DNA of 64,000 bases, from assembly GCF_900111005.1 (NCBI RefSeq), contig NZ_FOFV01000011.1, positions 124,001 to 188,000 of the forward strand, read 5' to 3'. How positions within the stretch are numbered: position 1 is the stretch's first letter; each line of letters starts with the position of its first letter. The DNA is from Lentzea albida (GTDB lineage: Bacteria > Actinomycetota > Actinomycetes > Mycobacteriales > Pseudonocardiaceae). Shown in pieces: positions 56,885-64,000 of the stretch. The notes beneath the pieces are model-generated. The model saw nothing but the letters and a program-made list of their open reading frames with translations. It ran no database searches and had not been told where the DNA came from. Both the position numbers and the translations under genes were made by a program.

Positions 56885-58293
56885 ACGAGCGCGGGTTCCT
56901 TGTTGCCCACGGCCTTGATGGCGCGCCGGACGGGCACGAAGATCAGCAGGACGAACCCGGCCACGAAGAAGACGATCAGGGCCAGGATGGCGGGGCGCAG
57001 GCTGCCGGTGGCCTGGCCGACGCCGGCGAACACCAGCGGGCCGAGCCAGCTGGTGGAGCGCTCGCCGACCTCGTAGAGCGAGAAGTACTGCGCCTCGCGT
57101 CCTGGCGGGACCATCTGGCTGAACAGGCTGCGGGACAGGGCGTTCGTGCCGCCGAGCACGATGCCGATGCCGGCCGCGACGAAGTAGAACTGGAGCTCGT
57201 CGCCCGCCTGGACGAAGAACGCCGCGGTGATGACGACGATCCAGACGACCAGGGACCCGAGGATCGTCTTCTTGGCGCCGACGCGCTTGGCGACGAAGCC
57301 GTGCAGGACGCCGCCGATGAAGGCGACGAACTGGACGATGAGGATCACGGTGATGAGCGTCTGCTGTTCGAACTTGAGCTCGACGCTGCCGTACTGGGCC
57401 GAGACGTTGGCGACGGTGGCGATGCCGTCGGTGTAGATGAGGTAGGTGCCGAGGAACGCGAGCGTGAGCGGGAAGGCCTTGGCCTGCCTGAGGGTCGTGC
57501 CGAGTTCCTTGAAGCCGGCGGAGATCACCGAGGCGCCGTGCTCGCCGCCGTGCGGGCTCTGGTGCTCGGTGAGGGCGCGCAGCGGGATGATCGTGAAGGC
57601 GGCCCACCAGATGCCGGAGATGACGAACGCGATGCGCGCGGCGTCGCCGGAGGTGATGCCGAGGGCGTCGGCGGACAGGGTGATGCCGAGTTGGATGGCG
57701 AGGGCCACGCCGCCGCCGAGGTAGCCGAAGGCCCAGCCGCGGCTCGACACGGCGTCGCGTTCGTCCGGTGTCGCGATCTCGGGGAGGAAGGCGTAGTAGA
57801 CGACGACGCTGGAGCCGTAGCAGATGTTGGCGATGACGAAGAGTCCGACGCCGAGCTTCCAGTTGGTGCCTTCGACGGCGGCGAGCGCGATGGTGGCGGC
57901 GGAGCCGGTGAAGGCGAAGAAGCCGAGCATCTTCTTCTTGTTCTGGGTGCGGTCGGCGATGGCGCCCATGACGGGCAGCACGATCACCTGGATCACGGTC
58001 GCGATGGAGAGCAGGTAGCCCCACAGCGATCCGGAGGGGAACTGCAGTCCGAGGATCGTGACGTCGCAGTGGTCGAAGGCGTTGTCGTTCGCGCACGGGT
58101 TGGTCCCGTTGAGCGCGGTGTCTGCCTTGGCCGCGTTGGTCGCGATGCTCGTGAGGTAGAGCGAGAGGAAGACGGTGATCACCGACGTGGGGAACACGGA
58201 GTTCGCCACGTCGTACCAGACCCAGCCGCGTTGTTCCTTCTTGCGGCGCCCGGCGTTGTTGGCGTCGGCGGTGTCGTCGCCCTTGACCTTCAT
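56881..58293 (-). CDS. UMF1-family MFS transporter
   Basis: It has 470 residues and about 12 membrane helices. RRKKEQRGWVWYDVANSVFP at the start, LPVMGAIADRTQNKKKMLGF (MFS loop 2-3), YYAFLPEIATPDERDAVSSR and GWAFGYLGGGVALAIQL are typical of the UMF1 (vacuole effluxer-like) group. The exported substrate is unknown. ATG 58293. It is 54 bp downstream of the GDPD gene and may be co-transcribed with it. Confidence 0.88.
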   Translation of the reverse strand: MKVKGDDTADANNAGRRKKEQRGWVWYDVANSVFPTSVITVFLSLYLTSIATNAAKADTALNGTNPCANDNAFDHCDVTILGLQFPSGSLWGYLLSIATVIQVIVLPVMGAIADRTQNKKKMLGFFAFTGSAATIALAAVEGTNWKLGVGLFVIANICYGSSVVVYYAFLPEIATPDERDAVSSRGWAFGYLGGGVALAIQLGITLSADALGITSGDAARIAFVISGIWWAAFTIIPLRALTEHQSPHGGEHGASVISAGFKELGTTLRQAKAFPLTLAFLGTYLIYTDGIATVANVSAQYGSVELKFEQQTLITVILIVQFVAFIGGVLHGFVAKRVGAKKTILGSLVVWIVVITAAFFVQAGDELQFYFVAAGIGIVLGGTNALSRSLFSQMVPPGREAQYFSLYEVGERSTSWLGPLVFAGVGQATGSLRPAILALIVFFVAGFVLLIFVPVRRAIKAVGNKEPALV

Positions 58294-58347
58294 GTCGGCG
58301 GACTGTACTTGTCCGCCGACACGGCAGTTGATCGACTGTCCAACCTG

Positions 58348-59109
58348 TTACCAGCTGTTGCGGGACCGGAGAACTTCGCGCAGGACGTCGGGCCGGTCGG
58401 TGACGAGCCCGTCCACTCCGAGGTCGAGCAGGGCGCGCATGTCGGCCTCGTCGTCGATCGTCCACACGTGCACTTCGAGGGACCTGCGGTGGGCGGCCTG
58501 GACGAACCGGCGGTCGACGATGTGCAGGCGTCCCTGGCTGACGGGCACCTGGGCGACCTGTCCGCGGACGGCGAGTCCGGCGAACGGCACGCGGCCGGCG
58601 GCCCAGAGCGCGCCGGCGGAGCGCGGCCCCATGGAGGTCAGCAGTTCGGGTCCGGCGATGCGGCGCAGGCGGGCGAGGCGGTTGTCGGAGAAGCTCGCGA
58701 GGCAGACGCGGTGCAGGGACTTGCACCGGCGCAGCAGGGTGATGATCGGCTCGACCGCGTTCTCGGACTTCACGTCGATGTTGAAGAAGGTGTCGGGCAG
58801 TTCCTCGAGGACGTCGGCGAGTCGTGCGATGGGTTCGCGTCCGCCGACGTTGGCGCGTTTGACCTCGGTCCAGGAGAGGTCCGAGACGACGCCTCGGGCG
58901 TCCGTGGTGCGGTCGAGCGTGTGGTCGTGGTGGACGACGACCTCGCCGTCGGAGGTGGCGTGGACGTCGGTCTCGATGTAGCGGTAGCCCTCCTGCACGG
59001 CCCGGCGGAAGGAGCTCAGCGAGTTCTCCATGCCGGTGAGGTCGTCGACGTGCCAGCCGCGGTGGGCGAAGGCGCGGGGGCGCGGGCCTGCGAGGTAGGG
59101 GTGGGTCAC
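58348..59109 (-). CDS. Glycerophosphodiester phosphodiesterase
   Basis: It has 253 residues in a GDPD TIM barrel: AFAHRGWHVDD (His of the general base), NSLSSFRRAVQEGYRYIETD (metal Glu and Asp), VVVHHDHTLDRTTDARG (His), FFNIDVKSENAVEP (metal) and VDGLVTDRPDVLREVL. It should hydrolyse glycerophosphodiesters to glycerol 3-phosphate. It lacks a signal peptide, so it is cytoplasmic. The MFS gene follows and could move a related compound. Confidence 0.93.
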   Translation of the reverse strand: MTHPYLAGPRPRAFAHRGWHVDDLTGMENSLSSFRRAVQEGYRYIETDVHATSDGEVVVHHDHTLDRTTDARGVVSDLSWTEVKRANVGGREPIARLADVLEELPDTFFNIDVKSENAVEPIITLLRRCKSLHRVCLASFSDNRLARLRRIAGPELLTSMGPRSAGALWAAGRVPFAGLAVRGQVAQVPVSQGRLHIVDRRFVQAAHRRSLEVHVWTIDDEADMRALLDLGVDGLVTDRPDVLREVLRSRNSW

Positions 59110-59519
59110 GGCAGGTGAGTCTGCCTGGTGGCGGTGGCTCCGGGGTGGACGGTGGGTGGCGGCACACTTTCTTCTTGTTTTCTATTACTTCAGTGTTGAC
59201 CAAAAGCAAGCCTCACGGCGGAACGTGCCCACAGCAGCTCACGCCCAACAACAGCAAAGGAGCGGGAGCCGGTCCGGGTCTCCGGGACTTGGCCAGAACG
59301 CGGCTGGGCCGGCATCGCGCGAGGCGACCGGTGTGCCGGATCCGCCCCAGGCCGGGGCGACCAGTGCACATCCGGCCTGCGCTCCGCCACCCGAGGCCAC
59401 CGCCTGCACCCGAATGCGACACCAACGGCCCGGCGGGTAGTGTCCGGTTCCCTACGAAGGTCGGGCTTTCTGGCGCGTCGCTGGAGACCACCCACCGCGA
59501 TTCGCTACCGTCGCGCGCC
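59110..59519. other. Intergenic region with an AT-rich island
   Basis: About 410 bp with no convincing gene. An AT-rich segment (about 59165-59215) stands out against the GC-rich background and carries the 25-bp motif copy at 59181. It probably holds the minus-strand GDPD promoter (TAATAG-like box just downstream of the motif). Confidence 0.45.
59181..59205. repeat. 25-bp motif, copy 2
   Basis: TCTATTACTTCAGTGTTG followed by ACCAAAA. It matches 20 of 25 positions of the copy at 55581 and lies 72 bp upstream of the GDPD start on the minus strand. Confidence 0.4.
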
Positions 59520-59861
59520 ATGGAGCGCTCCATGGAGGCGGATGAGCCCAGGCACTGCGCGTGGTGCGGGAGGCGGTTGCCGGGGAGTGGGCGGATCGGT
59601 CGGCCGAGGCGTTATTGCGCGCAGCCGTGTCGTCAGCGTGCGTACGAGCGCCGGGCGGCGTTGCAGCGCGGTGGTCTGCCGGAGGACGCCGTCGTGCTGA
59701 GCACGGCGGAGCTGGCGGATCTGCAGGACAGGTTGTTCCAGCTGCGGTGTGCCGCCGAGGACGTGGTGACGGCGGCGCAGGACGGGGCGGAGAACGAGGA
59801 GCTGAGGAAGCTGGCGGCGGAGCTGGTGGAGTCGGCGAAGGGTTTGGAGCGGCTGCGATAG
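59520..59861 (+). CDS. Small zinc-ribbon-like hypothetical protein
   Basis: It has 113 residues. RHCAWCGRRLPGSGRIGRPR and RYCAQPCRQRAYERRAALQR form a CxxC..CxxxC site that probably binds zinc and is rich in Arg, so it may touch nucleic acid. The second half is a helical, likely coiled-coil, region (LADLQDRLFQLRCAAEDVVT). ATG 59520 is the first codon giving family-like sequence. Function unknown; similar proteins are common in Pseudonocardiales-type genomes by my recollection. Confidence 0.7.
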   Translation: MERSMEADEPRHCAWCGRRLPGSGRIGRPRRYCAQPCRQRAYERRAALQRGGLPEDAVVLSTAELADLQDRLFQLRCAAEDVVTAAQDGAENEELRKLAAELVESAKGLERLR

Positions 59862-59924
59862 CCGTTCGCACAACATCGAACTGACCGGCGTAGCGGGTTG
59901 CTTACGTCCGGTGATCGGACGATC

Positions 59925-61934
59925 ATGACGCGCGTGACCTCCTACTGCCGCACGGTGCTGGACCGGGCGGGTGTCGGCTATGCCGTGACGGATGCGCGCG
60001 GGAACCTGTTGTGGTGCAACCGTGCGCTGGGTGCTGTGCTAGGGGTTCCGGTCGAGCAGGCGTACGGGCGGTCGTTGCCCGCGTTGCTGCCGGGGGTGCC
60101 CGAGGTGCCGGCGCCGGTGCGGGAAGTGCTGGTGCCGGGGCCGCGGTGGCTCGAGGTGCGGTGCTCGAAGCTGGGTGACGACCTGATGTACGAGGTCGTG
60201 GACGTGTCGTCGTGGCGTGATCGTGAGTTGACGGTGACGCAGGAGGCGGACGCGTTGCGGCGGGCTCAGGCGCTGGGGCGGATGGGCACGTGGGAGTGGT
60301 CGATCCGGGACGACCGGGTGACGTGGTCGGACAGCTTCCTGGAGATGTTCGGGTTCGCGCCGGGGACGGCGTTCGACTTCGAGATGTACTCGCAGCTGGT
60401 GCATCCGGACGATCTTCCGATGATCGAGGAGACGCTGGACGCGGCGTTGAAGACGGGGTCGGTGTTCACGTACACGCATCGGATGTTGCGGCCGGACGGC
60501 AAGGAGCGGGTGTTCGAGTGCTTCGGTGAGGTCGTCGTGGGGGATGACGGCACGCCGTTGCGGGCTTTGGGCACGGCGCACGACGTGACGCAGTCGAGCC
60601 GGGTGCACGACGAGCTGGTGCGGATGGCGGAGCAGGATCCGCTGACGGGGTTGCCGAACCGGCGGGCGTTGACGCGGGCGTTGGAGCAGGAGCTGGCGAA
60701 CAACGGTTCGGGTGCGTTGCTGGTGCTGGACCTGGACAACTTCAAGGACGTCAACGATCTGCGCGGTCATGCGGTGGGTGACCGGGTGATGCGGATGCTG
60801 GCGAGTGCGTTGCAGTCTCGTCTGGGTGACAGGTTGATCGCTCGTCTGGGTGGTGACGAGTTCGCGGTGGTGTTGCCGGGGGCGTCGCCGAAGGACGCGT
60901 CCGAGGTGGCGGATGGTCTGCGGGACGCGGTGGCGGGTTTTCCGCTGGCGGGGATCGGGACGCCGGCGCGGATCACGGTGAGCACGGGGCTGGCGGAGTT
61001 CGGTCCGGGTGATTCGTGGGAGTTGGTGCTGGCGAACGCGGATCTGGCGTTGTACGCGTCGAAGGCGGCGGGCCGGGACCGGGTGACGGTGTACGAGCCG
61101 AACCACTACGCGGACACGGTGAAGCGGGTCAGTGTGCTGGACCGGTTGCGGGCGGCGCTGGCGGGTGGCGGGCTGGCGTTGTACGGGATGCCGATGGTGG
61201 AGCTGACGTCGGGTCAGACGCTGGGGCACGAGTTGTTGTTGCGGTTGGAGGACGGGCAGGAGCCGTATCTGGGGCCTGCGGACTTCCTGCCGGTGGCGGA
61301 GCGGTCGAACCTGATCCTGGAGGTGGACCGGTGGGTGTTGACGACGGCGATCGACGCGTTGGTGGCGCAGCCGGATCCGCGGTTGCGGTTCAACGTGAAC
61401 GTGTCGGGCCGGACGTTGGAGGATCCTGATTTCGGTGACTTCGTGCTGGACAAGCTCGGTTCGGCGGGGGTGGCTCCCGGCCGGTTGGGGTTGGAGATCA
61501 CGGAGACGGCGGCGGTGACGAACCTGGACGCGGCGGTGGCGTTGGCGACGCAGCTGCGGGGGTTCGGGTGCCGGATCACGCTGGACGACTTCGGGTCGGG
61601 GTTCGGGTCGTTCGTGCACCTGAAGCACCTGCCGATCACGGGGATCAAGATCGACGGTGAGTTCGTGAAGGGGATCGAGACCAGCGAGGCGGATGCGGTG
61701 CTGGTGTCGGGGATCGTGCAGATCGCGAACGGGCTGGGGTTGTCGGCGGTGGCGGAGTGGGTGGAGCGTCCGTCGCAGGTGGAGGCGTTGCGGGGACTCG
61801 GGGTGCGGGTGGGGCAGGGTTTCCACCTGGGCAGGCCGGTGCCGTTGCGTGACGTGGTGAGCGCGGAGCGCATGCCGCCGAATGGCGCATTGTCGTCTCA
61901 GGTGGTCGGAGCAGAGGATGGTGCGCGCTCCTGA
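59925..61934 (+). CDS. PAS-GGDEF-EAL c-di-GMP turnover protein
   Basis: It has 669 residues with no membrane helix. Two PAS-like domains fill about 1-220 (GVGYAVTDARGNLLWCNRAL; LGRMGTWEWSIRDDRVTWSD). GGDEF follows (DPLTGLPNRRALTRAL, DNFKDVNDLRGHAVGDRVM, ARLGGDEFAVVLPGA, intact active site), then EAL (GHELLLRLED for EAL, NVSGRTLEDPDF, EITETAAV, LDDFGSGFGSF, IKIDGEFVKG, AEWVERPSQV), with key metal and general-base residues present. It could make or break c-di-GMP. ATG 59925 is chosen over 59898. Confidence 0.94.
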   Translation: MTRVTSYCRTVLDRAGVGYAVTDARGNLLWCNRALGAVLGVPVEQAYGRSLPALLPGVPEVPAPVREVLVPGPRWLEVRCSKLGDDLMYEVVDVSSWRDRELTVTQEADALRRAQALGRMGTWEWSIRDDRVTWSDSFLEMFGFAPGTAFDFEMYSQLVHPDDLPMIEETLDAALKTGSVFTYTHRMLRPDGKERVFECFGEVVVGDDGTPLRALGTAHDVTQSSRVHDELVRMAEQDPLTGLPNRRALTRALEQELANNGSGALLVLDLDNFKDVNDLRGHAVGDRVMRMLASALQSRLGDRLIARLGGDEFAVVLPGASPKDASEVADGLRDAVAGFPLAGIGTPARITVSTGLAEFGPGDSWELVLANADLALYASKAAGRDRVTVYEPNHYADTVKRVSVLDRLRAALAGGGLALYGMPMVELTSGQTLGHELLLRLEDGQEPYLGPADFLPVAERSNLILEVDRWVLTTAIDALVAQPDPRLRFNVNVSGRTLEDPDFGDFVLDKLGSAGVAPGRLGLEITETAAVTNLDAAVALATQLRGFGCRITLDDFGSGFGSFVHLKHLPITGIKIDGEFVKGIETSEADAVLVSGIVQIANGLGLSAVAEWVERPSQVEALRGLGVRVGQGFHLGRPVPLRDVVSAERMPPNGALSSQVVGAEDGARS

Positions 61935-61949
61935 TCCCCGCCTGATGGG

Positions 61950-62606
61950 ATGTCCGTGTCGTCTTGTGGTGTTCGTCGTCTTGAGTTGTGCGTTGCCGAG
62001 CCGGAGTCGTCGGTGGACTTCTTCGCGGGGGTTCTGGGGTGGACGGTGATCGCGGAGCCGGGTGGGTCGTTCTCGGGTTTCGTGGGTGATCGGCTGGCGG
62101 CGCGTGTGGTCGCGGGGGATCTGGGGTGGCAGGTCGTCTTCGGTGGTGACGGGGCGCGTGGGCTGAGGGCGAACTCCTCTGTGGACGGTGGGCGGGTGTT
62201 GCACGGTCCGTGGGCGCCGCCGCCGAGGCATGGTGAGCCGTGCTGGGTGGAGTTGCTGACGGGCACGCCGGGTGAGGACGACGAGTACTGGACGCGGGAG
62301 CTGGGGTGGGAGGCGGCGTCCGGTGCGCGGGCGCTGGGTCTGTTCACGTCGGCGCGGCACGGTGGTCCGCGTCCGGTGGCGGGGACGATGCAGTCGTGTC
62401 TGGGCGCGGAGTCGTCGTGGGGTGTGTACTTCGCGGTGGACGACGTCGAGGCGGCGTGTGCCCAGGTGGTGGAGCTGGGCGGTGAGGTGACGTCGGGTCC
62501 GGGTGCCTTGCCGATCGGCAGGGTCGCCTCGGTGCAGGGCCCGCACGGCGGCTCGTGCGCGTTGCTGGAGAAGCCGGCGGGCTGGGGCGGGAACTGGGCT
62601 GGTTAG
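61950..62606 (+). CDS. VOC-superfamily (glyoxalase-like) protein
   Basis: It has 218 residues with two VOC modules. The first has RRLELCVAEPESSVDFFAGV, then LGWTVIAEPGG; the second has EYWTRELGWEAASGA, YFAVDDVEAACAQVVELGGE and VQGPHGGSCALLEKP. The fold supports dioxygenases, isomerases and resistance proteins; no residue set decides. It is 15 bp after the c-di-GMP gene. Confidence 0.85.
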   Translation: MSVSSCGVRRLELCVAEPESSVDFFAGVLGWTVIAEPGGSFSGFVGDRLAARVVAGDLGWQVVFGGDGARGLRANSSVDGGRVLHGPWAPPPRHGEPCWVELLTGTPGEDDEYWTRELGWEAASGARALGLFTSARHGGPRPVAGTMQSCLGAESSWGVYFAVDDVEAACAQVVELGGEVTSGPGALPIGRVASVQGPHGGSCALLEKPAGWGGNWAG

Positions 62607-63001
62607 GCCGGGTCGCGGTCGAACCAGGCCACGGCGAGCAGGGTGAGGCCGGTGGCGGTGCTGACGCCGGCGTTGATGAGCAGGTCCGAGGTGGCCATGC
62701 CGATCTCGCTGCCCCAGTAGGCCAGTTGTGAGCCGGCGTCCCAGAGCAGGTACATCAGTGCGTTGACGATGATGATCTTGCGTCGGTCGGCGGCCCGGTG
62801 CAGGCCCATGGCGATGATCGTGACGGCGATGATGAGGACGTGGTAGCCGGCGACGGCGTACCACTGGAACGCGCGGGTGGGGGTCATCTCGCCGCCGAGG
62901 TAGGCGCGGTCGGTGAGTTCGGGGTCGATCGTGAGGACGACGGCCTGGAGCAGGTTGAACGCGATGTAGACCCAGAGGACGGTCTTCATCCAGGGCTTCA
63001 C
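62603..63001 (-). CDS. Small four-helix membrane protein of unknown function
   Basis: It has 132 residues and four predicted membrane helices (WMKTVLWVYIAFNLLQAVVL, AVAGYHVLIIAVTIIAMGL, IVNALMYLLWDAGSQLAYWG and the last near INAGVSTATGLTLLA). No motif points to a function. It overlaps the VOC gene convergently by 4 bp and lies 3 bp downstream of the PPOX gene on the same strand, so it is probably in one operon with it. Confidence 0.65.
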   Translation of the reverse strand: MKPWMKTVLWVYIAFNLLQAVVLTIDPELTDRAYLGGEMTPTRAFQWYAVAGYHVLIIAVTIIAMGLHRAADRRKIIIVNALMYLLWDAGSQLAYWGSEIGMATSDLLINAGVSTATGLTLLAVAWFDRDPA

Positions 63002-63004
63002 GGG

Positions 63005-63469
63005 CTACTGGTCCAGTTCGGGCGGGAAGCCGCCGGTGGCGACGGGGCCCCAGGTGTCGATGGTGATGCGGATGAGGGACTTGCCCTGGCGGAGCATGGC
63101 GGCGCGGTACTCGTCCCAGTCGGGGTGTTCGCCCGCGATGCAGCGGTAGTACTCGACGAAGTCCTCGAGGGCGTCGGGGAGGTCGAGGACCTCGGCGGTG
63201 CCGTCGATCTGGACGTAGGCGCCGTCCCAGTCGTCGGAGAGCACGCACATCGTGACGTGGGGGTTGCGGCGGGCGTTGCGGACCTTGGCGCGCTGGGGGT
63301 AGGTGGCGACGACGATGCGGCCCCGGGTGTCGACGCCGCAGGAGACGGGGGAGACCTGCAGGCCGTCGGTGGTGCTGCGGCGGGTGATGAGGACGCCGTG
63401 GTGGCGGATTGCGAGGAACTCGAGCAGCTGCGGCCGGTCGACGAGGTCGGCCGTGGCGATCTTCGGCAT
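63005..63469 (-). CDS. PPOX-class F420-dependent or flavin-binding protein
   Basis: It has 154 residues from ATG 63469 (158 from ATG 63481). A split barrel (LLEFLAIRHHGVLITRRSTT, VSPVSCGVDTRGRIVVATYP, KVRNARRNPHVTMCVLSDDW, AYVQIDGTAEVLDLPDALED) and DEYRAAMLRQGKSLIRITID match actinobacterial PPOX-class F420-dependent enzymes that reduce small aromatics or biliverdin-like compounds. Start-to-start distance to the divergent hydrolase gene is only about 10 bp. Confidence 0.86.
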   Translation of the reverse strand: MPKIATADLVDRPQLLEFLAIRHHGVLITRRSTTDGLQVSPVSCGVDTRGRIVVATYPQRAKVRNARRNPHVTMCVLSDDWDGAYVQIDGTAEVLDLPDALEDFVEYYRCIAGEHPDWDEYRAAMLRQGKSLIRITIDTWGPVATGGFPPELDQ

Positions 63470-63479
63470 GATAGGCAGC

Positions 63480-64000
63480 ATGGCACGCTTCACCTCGTTC
63501 GACGGCACGGAACTCGCGTATCGAGATGTGGGCGAGGGTCCCCCTCTGCTCGTGTTGGCGGGTGGTCCGGGGCGGGCGTCGGAGTACCTGGAGACGTTGG
63601 GCGGGCTGGACGCGTCGCGGCGGCTGGTCGTGCTGGACAACCGGGGCACGGGTGAGTCGGACGAGCCGGCGGATCCGTTCACCTACCGGCGGGACATGCT
63701 GGTGCGGGACGTGGAGATGCTGCGCCGCCACCTCGGCCTGGAGGTGGTGGACGTGCTGGGGCACTCCGCGGGTGCGGGGATCGCGATGGGCTACGCGGCG
63801 GACTTCCCGGACCGGATCGGGAAGCTGGTGCTGCTGACGCCGGCGTTGCGCAGCGTGGGGTTGTCGCCGGAGCAGAGCGACTGGGACGTGTTCCTGGCGG
63901 CCCGTGCGGGTGAGCCGTGGTTCGAGGCGGCGACGACGGCCCTGGACAGGACCGCCGCCGGTGACGACTCGGTGAGCAACCGGGTGGCGGCGTCGCCGTT
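63480..64000 (+). CDS. Alpha/beta-hydrolase (proline iminopeptidase-like), cut by window end
   Basis: At least 173 residues from ATG 63480; the end lies outside the window. FTSFDGTELAYRDVGEGPPL, LAGGPGRASEYLETLGGLDA (oxyanion HGGPG-like loop), LDNRGTGESDEP and nucleophile elbow GHSAGA match the prolyl aminopeptidase-like group. It is divergent from the PPOX gene and may share its promoter. Substrate unknown. Confidence 0.85.
   Translation, partial: MARFTSFDGTELAYRDVGEGPPLLVLAGGPGRASEYLETLGGLDASRRLVVLDNRGTGESDEPADPFTYRRDMLVRDVEMLRRHLGLEVVDVLGHSAGAGIAMGYAADFPDRIGKLVLLTPALRSVGLSPEQSDWDVFLAARAGEPWFEAATTALDRTAAGDDSVSNRVAASP

Noticed and set aside
55886..59209. Minus-strand open frame of 1107 codons
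   Set aside because: It runs through the MFS and GDPD genes in another frame and through the opposite-strand membrane protein gene; it is low-complexity and basic.
60039..63764. Minus-strand open frame of 1241 codons
   Set aside because: It is the antisense shadow of the PAS-GGDEF-EAL, VOC and PPOX genes in GC-rich DNA; the translation is Arg/His/Pro/Gln-rich without domains.
1..64000. tRNA, rRNA, insertion sequence or prophage genes
   Set aside because: No cloverleaf, rRNA core, transposase, integrase or flanking duplication was recognised anywhere in the window.

Overview
The window is about 64 kb of very GC-rich DNA with dense coding, frequent GTG/TTG starts and many 4-bp start/stop overlaps. 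RbpA, an MptB-type mannosyltransferase, F420-linked enzymes, HxlR/PadR/DeoR regulators and many GC-only hairpins all point to a high-GC actinobacterium. A Pseudonocardiales member (Lentzea/Saccharothrix/Actinosynnema type) is my inference from overall flavour, not from a marker gene. I see no rRNA, tRNA, CRISPR array, insertion sequence or phage, so this looks like ordinary chromosome with much accessory content.

Layout. 0-8.2 kb: a NarL-type two-component pair, a DICT plus degenerate GGDEF protein, a 1-kb gene-free stretch with a 52-bp tandem duplication, an IclR regulator, a helical-repeat protein and two divergent DeoR-like paralogues. 8.4-11.5 kb: secreted proteins (lipase, a small crystallin-like protein, a beta-rich candidate pore former) and a YcnI/CopC-like pair. 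11.5-12.8 kb: decayed DNA with a histidine-kinase remnant and a frameshifted small gene. 12.9-21.5 kb: small enzyme units, most paired with a regulator (HxlR, XRE, TetR) and with visible operators. 21.8-26.4 kb: a one-polypeptide sigma factor/zinc anti-sigma/membrane/CAP protein, then mptB-lnt. 26.4-33.3 kb: a regulator, a secreted I36-type protein, a PaaK-like ligase, a large secreted LVIVD-type protein, a His/Met-rich membrane-anchored protein and an MGT glycosyltransferase.

33.3-42.9 kb is the most unusual region. A tightly coupled minus-strand operon (FOXRED2-like monooxygenase, AMP ligase, second FOXRED2-like monooxygenase, FMN alpha-hydroxyacid oxidase, atypical P450, cation/proton antiporter) faces an MIO-type aromatic amino acid lyase/aminomutase. 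The two share a 63-bp promoter that is largely a 24-bp near-perfect palindrome. It reads as a small pathway starting from an aromatic amino acid (probably tyrosine), with export or pH homeostasis built in; the product is unknown.

42.9-53.8 kb: an OmpR-type two-component system, a shortened GH20-like protein, LLM and F420 reductase genes, a hydrolase, a fused amino-acid ABC importer, a DUF1540 gene behind an iron box and a ribosome-site hairpin, MgtC, a SUKH-like protein, an aldo/keto reductase and a TVP38 protein. 53.8-64 kb: rbpA, tdk, a PadR-membrane protein pair, an MFS transporter, a GDPD, a PAS-GGDEF-EAL c-di-GMP enzyme, a VOC protein, a PPOX protein and the start of an alpha/beta hydrolase cut by the window end.
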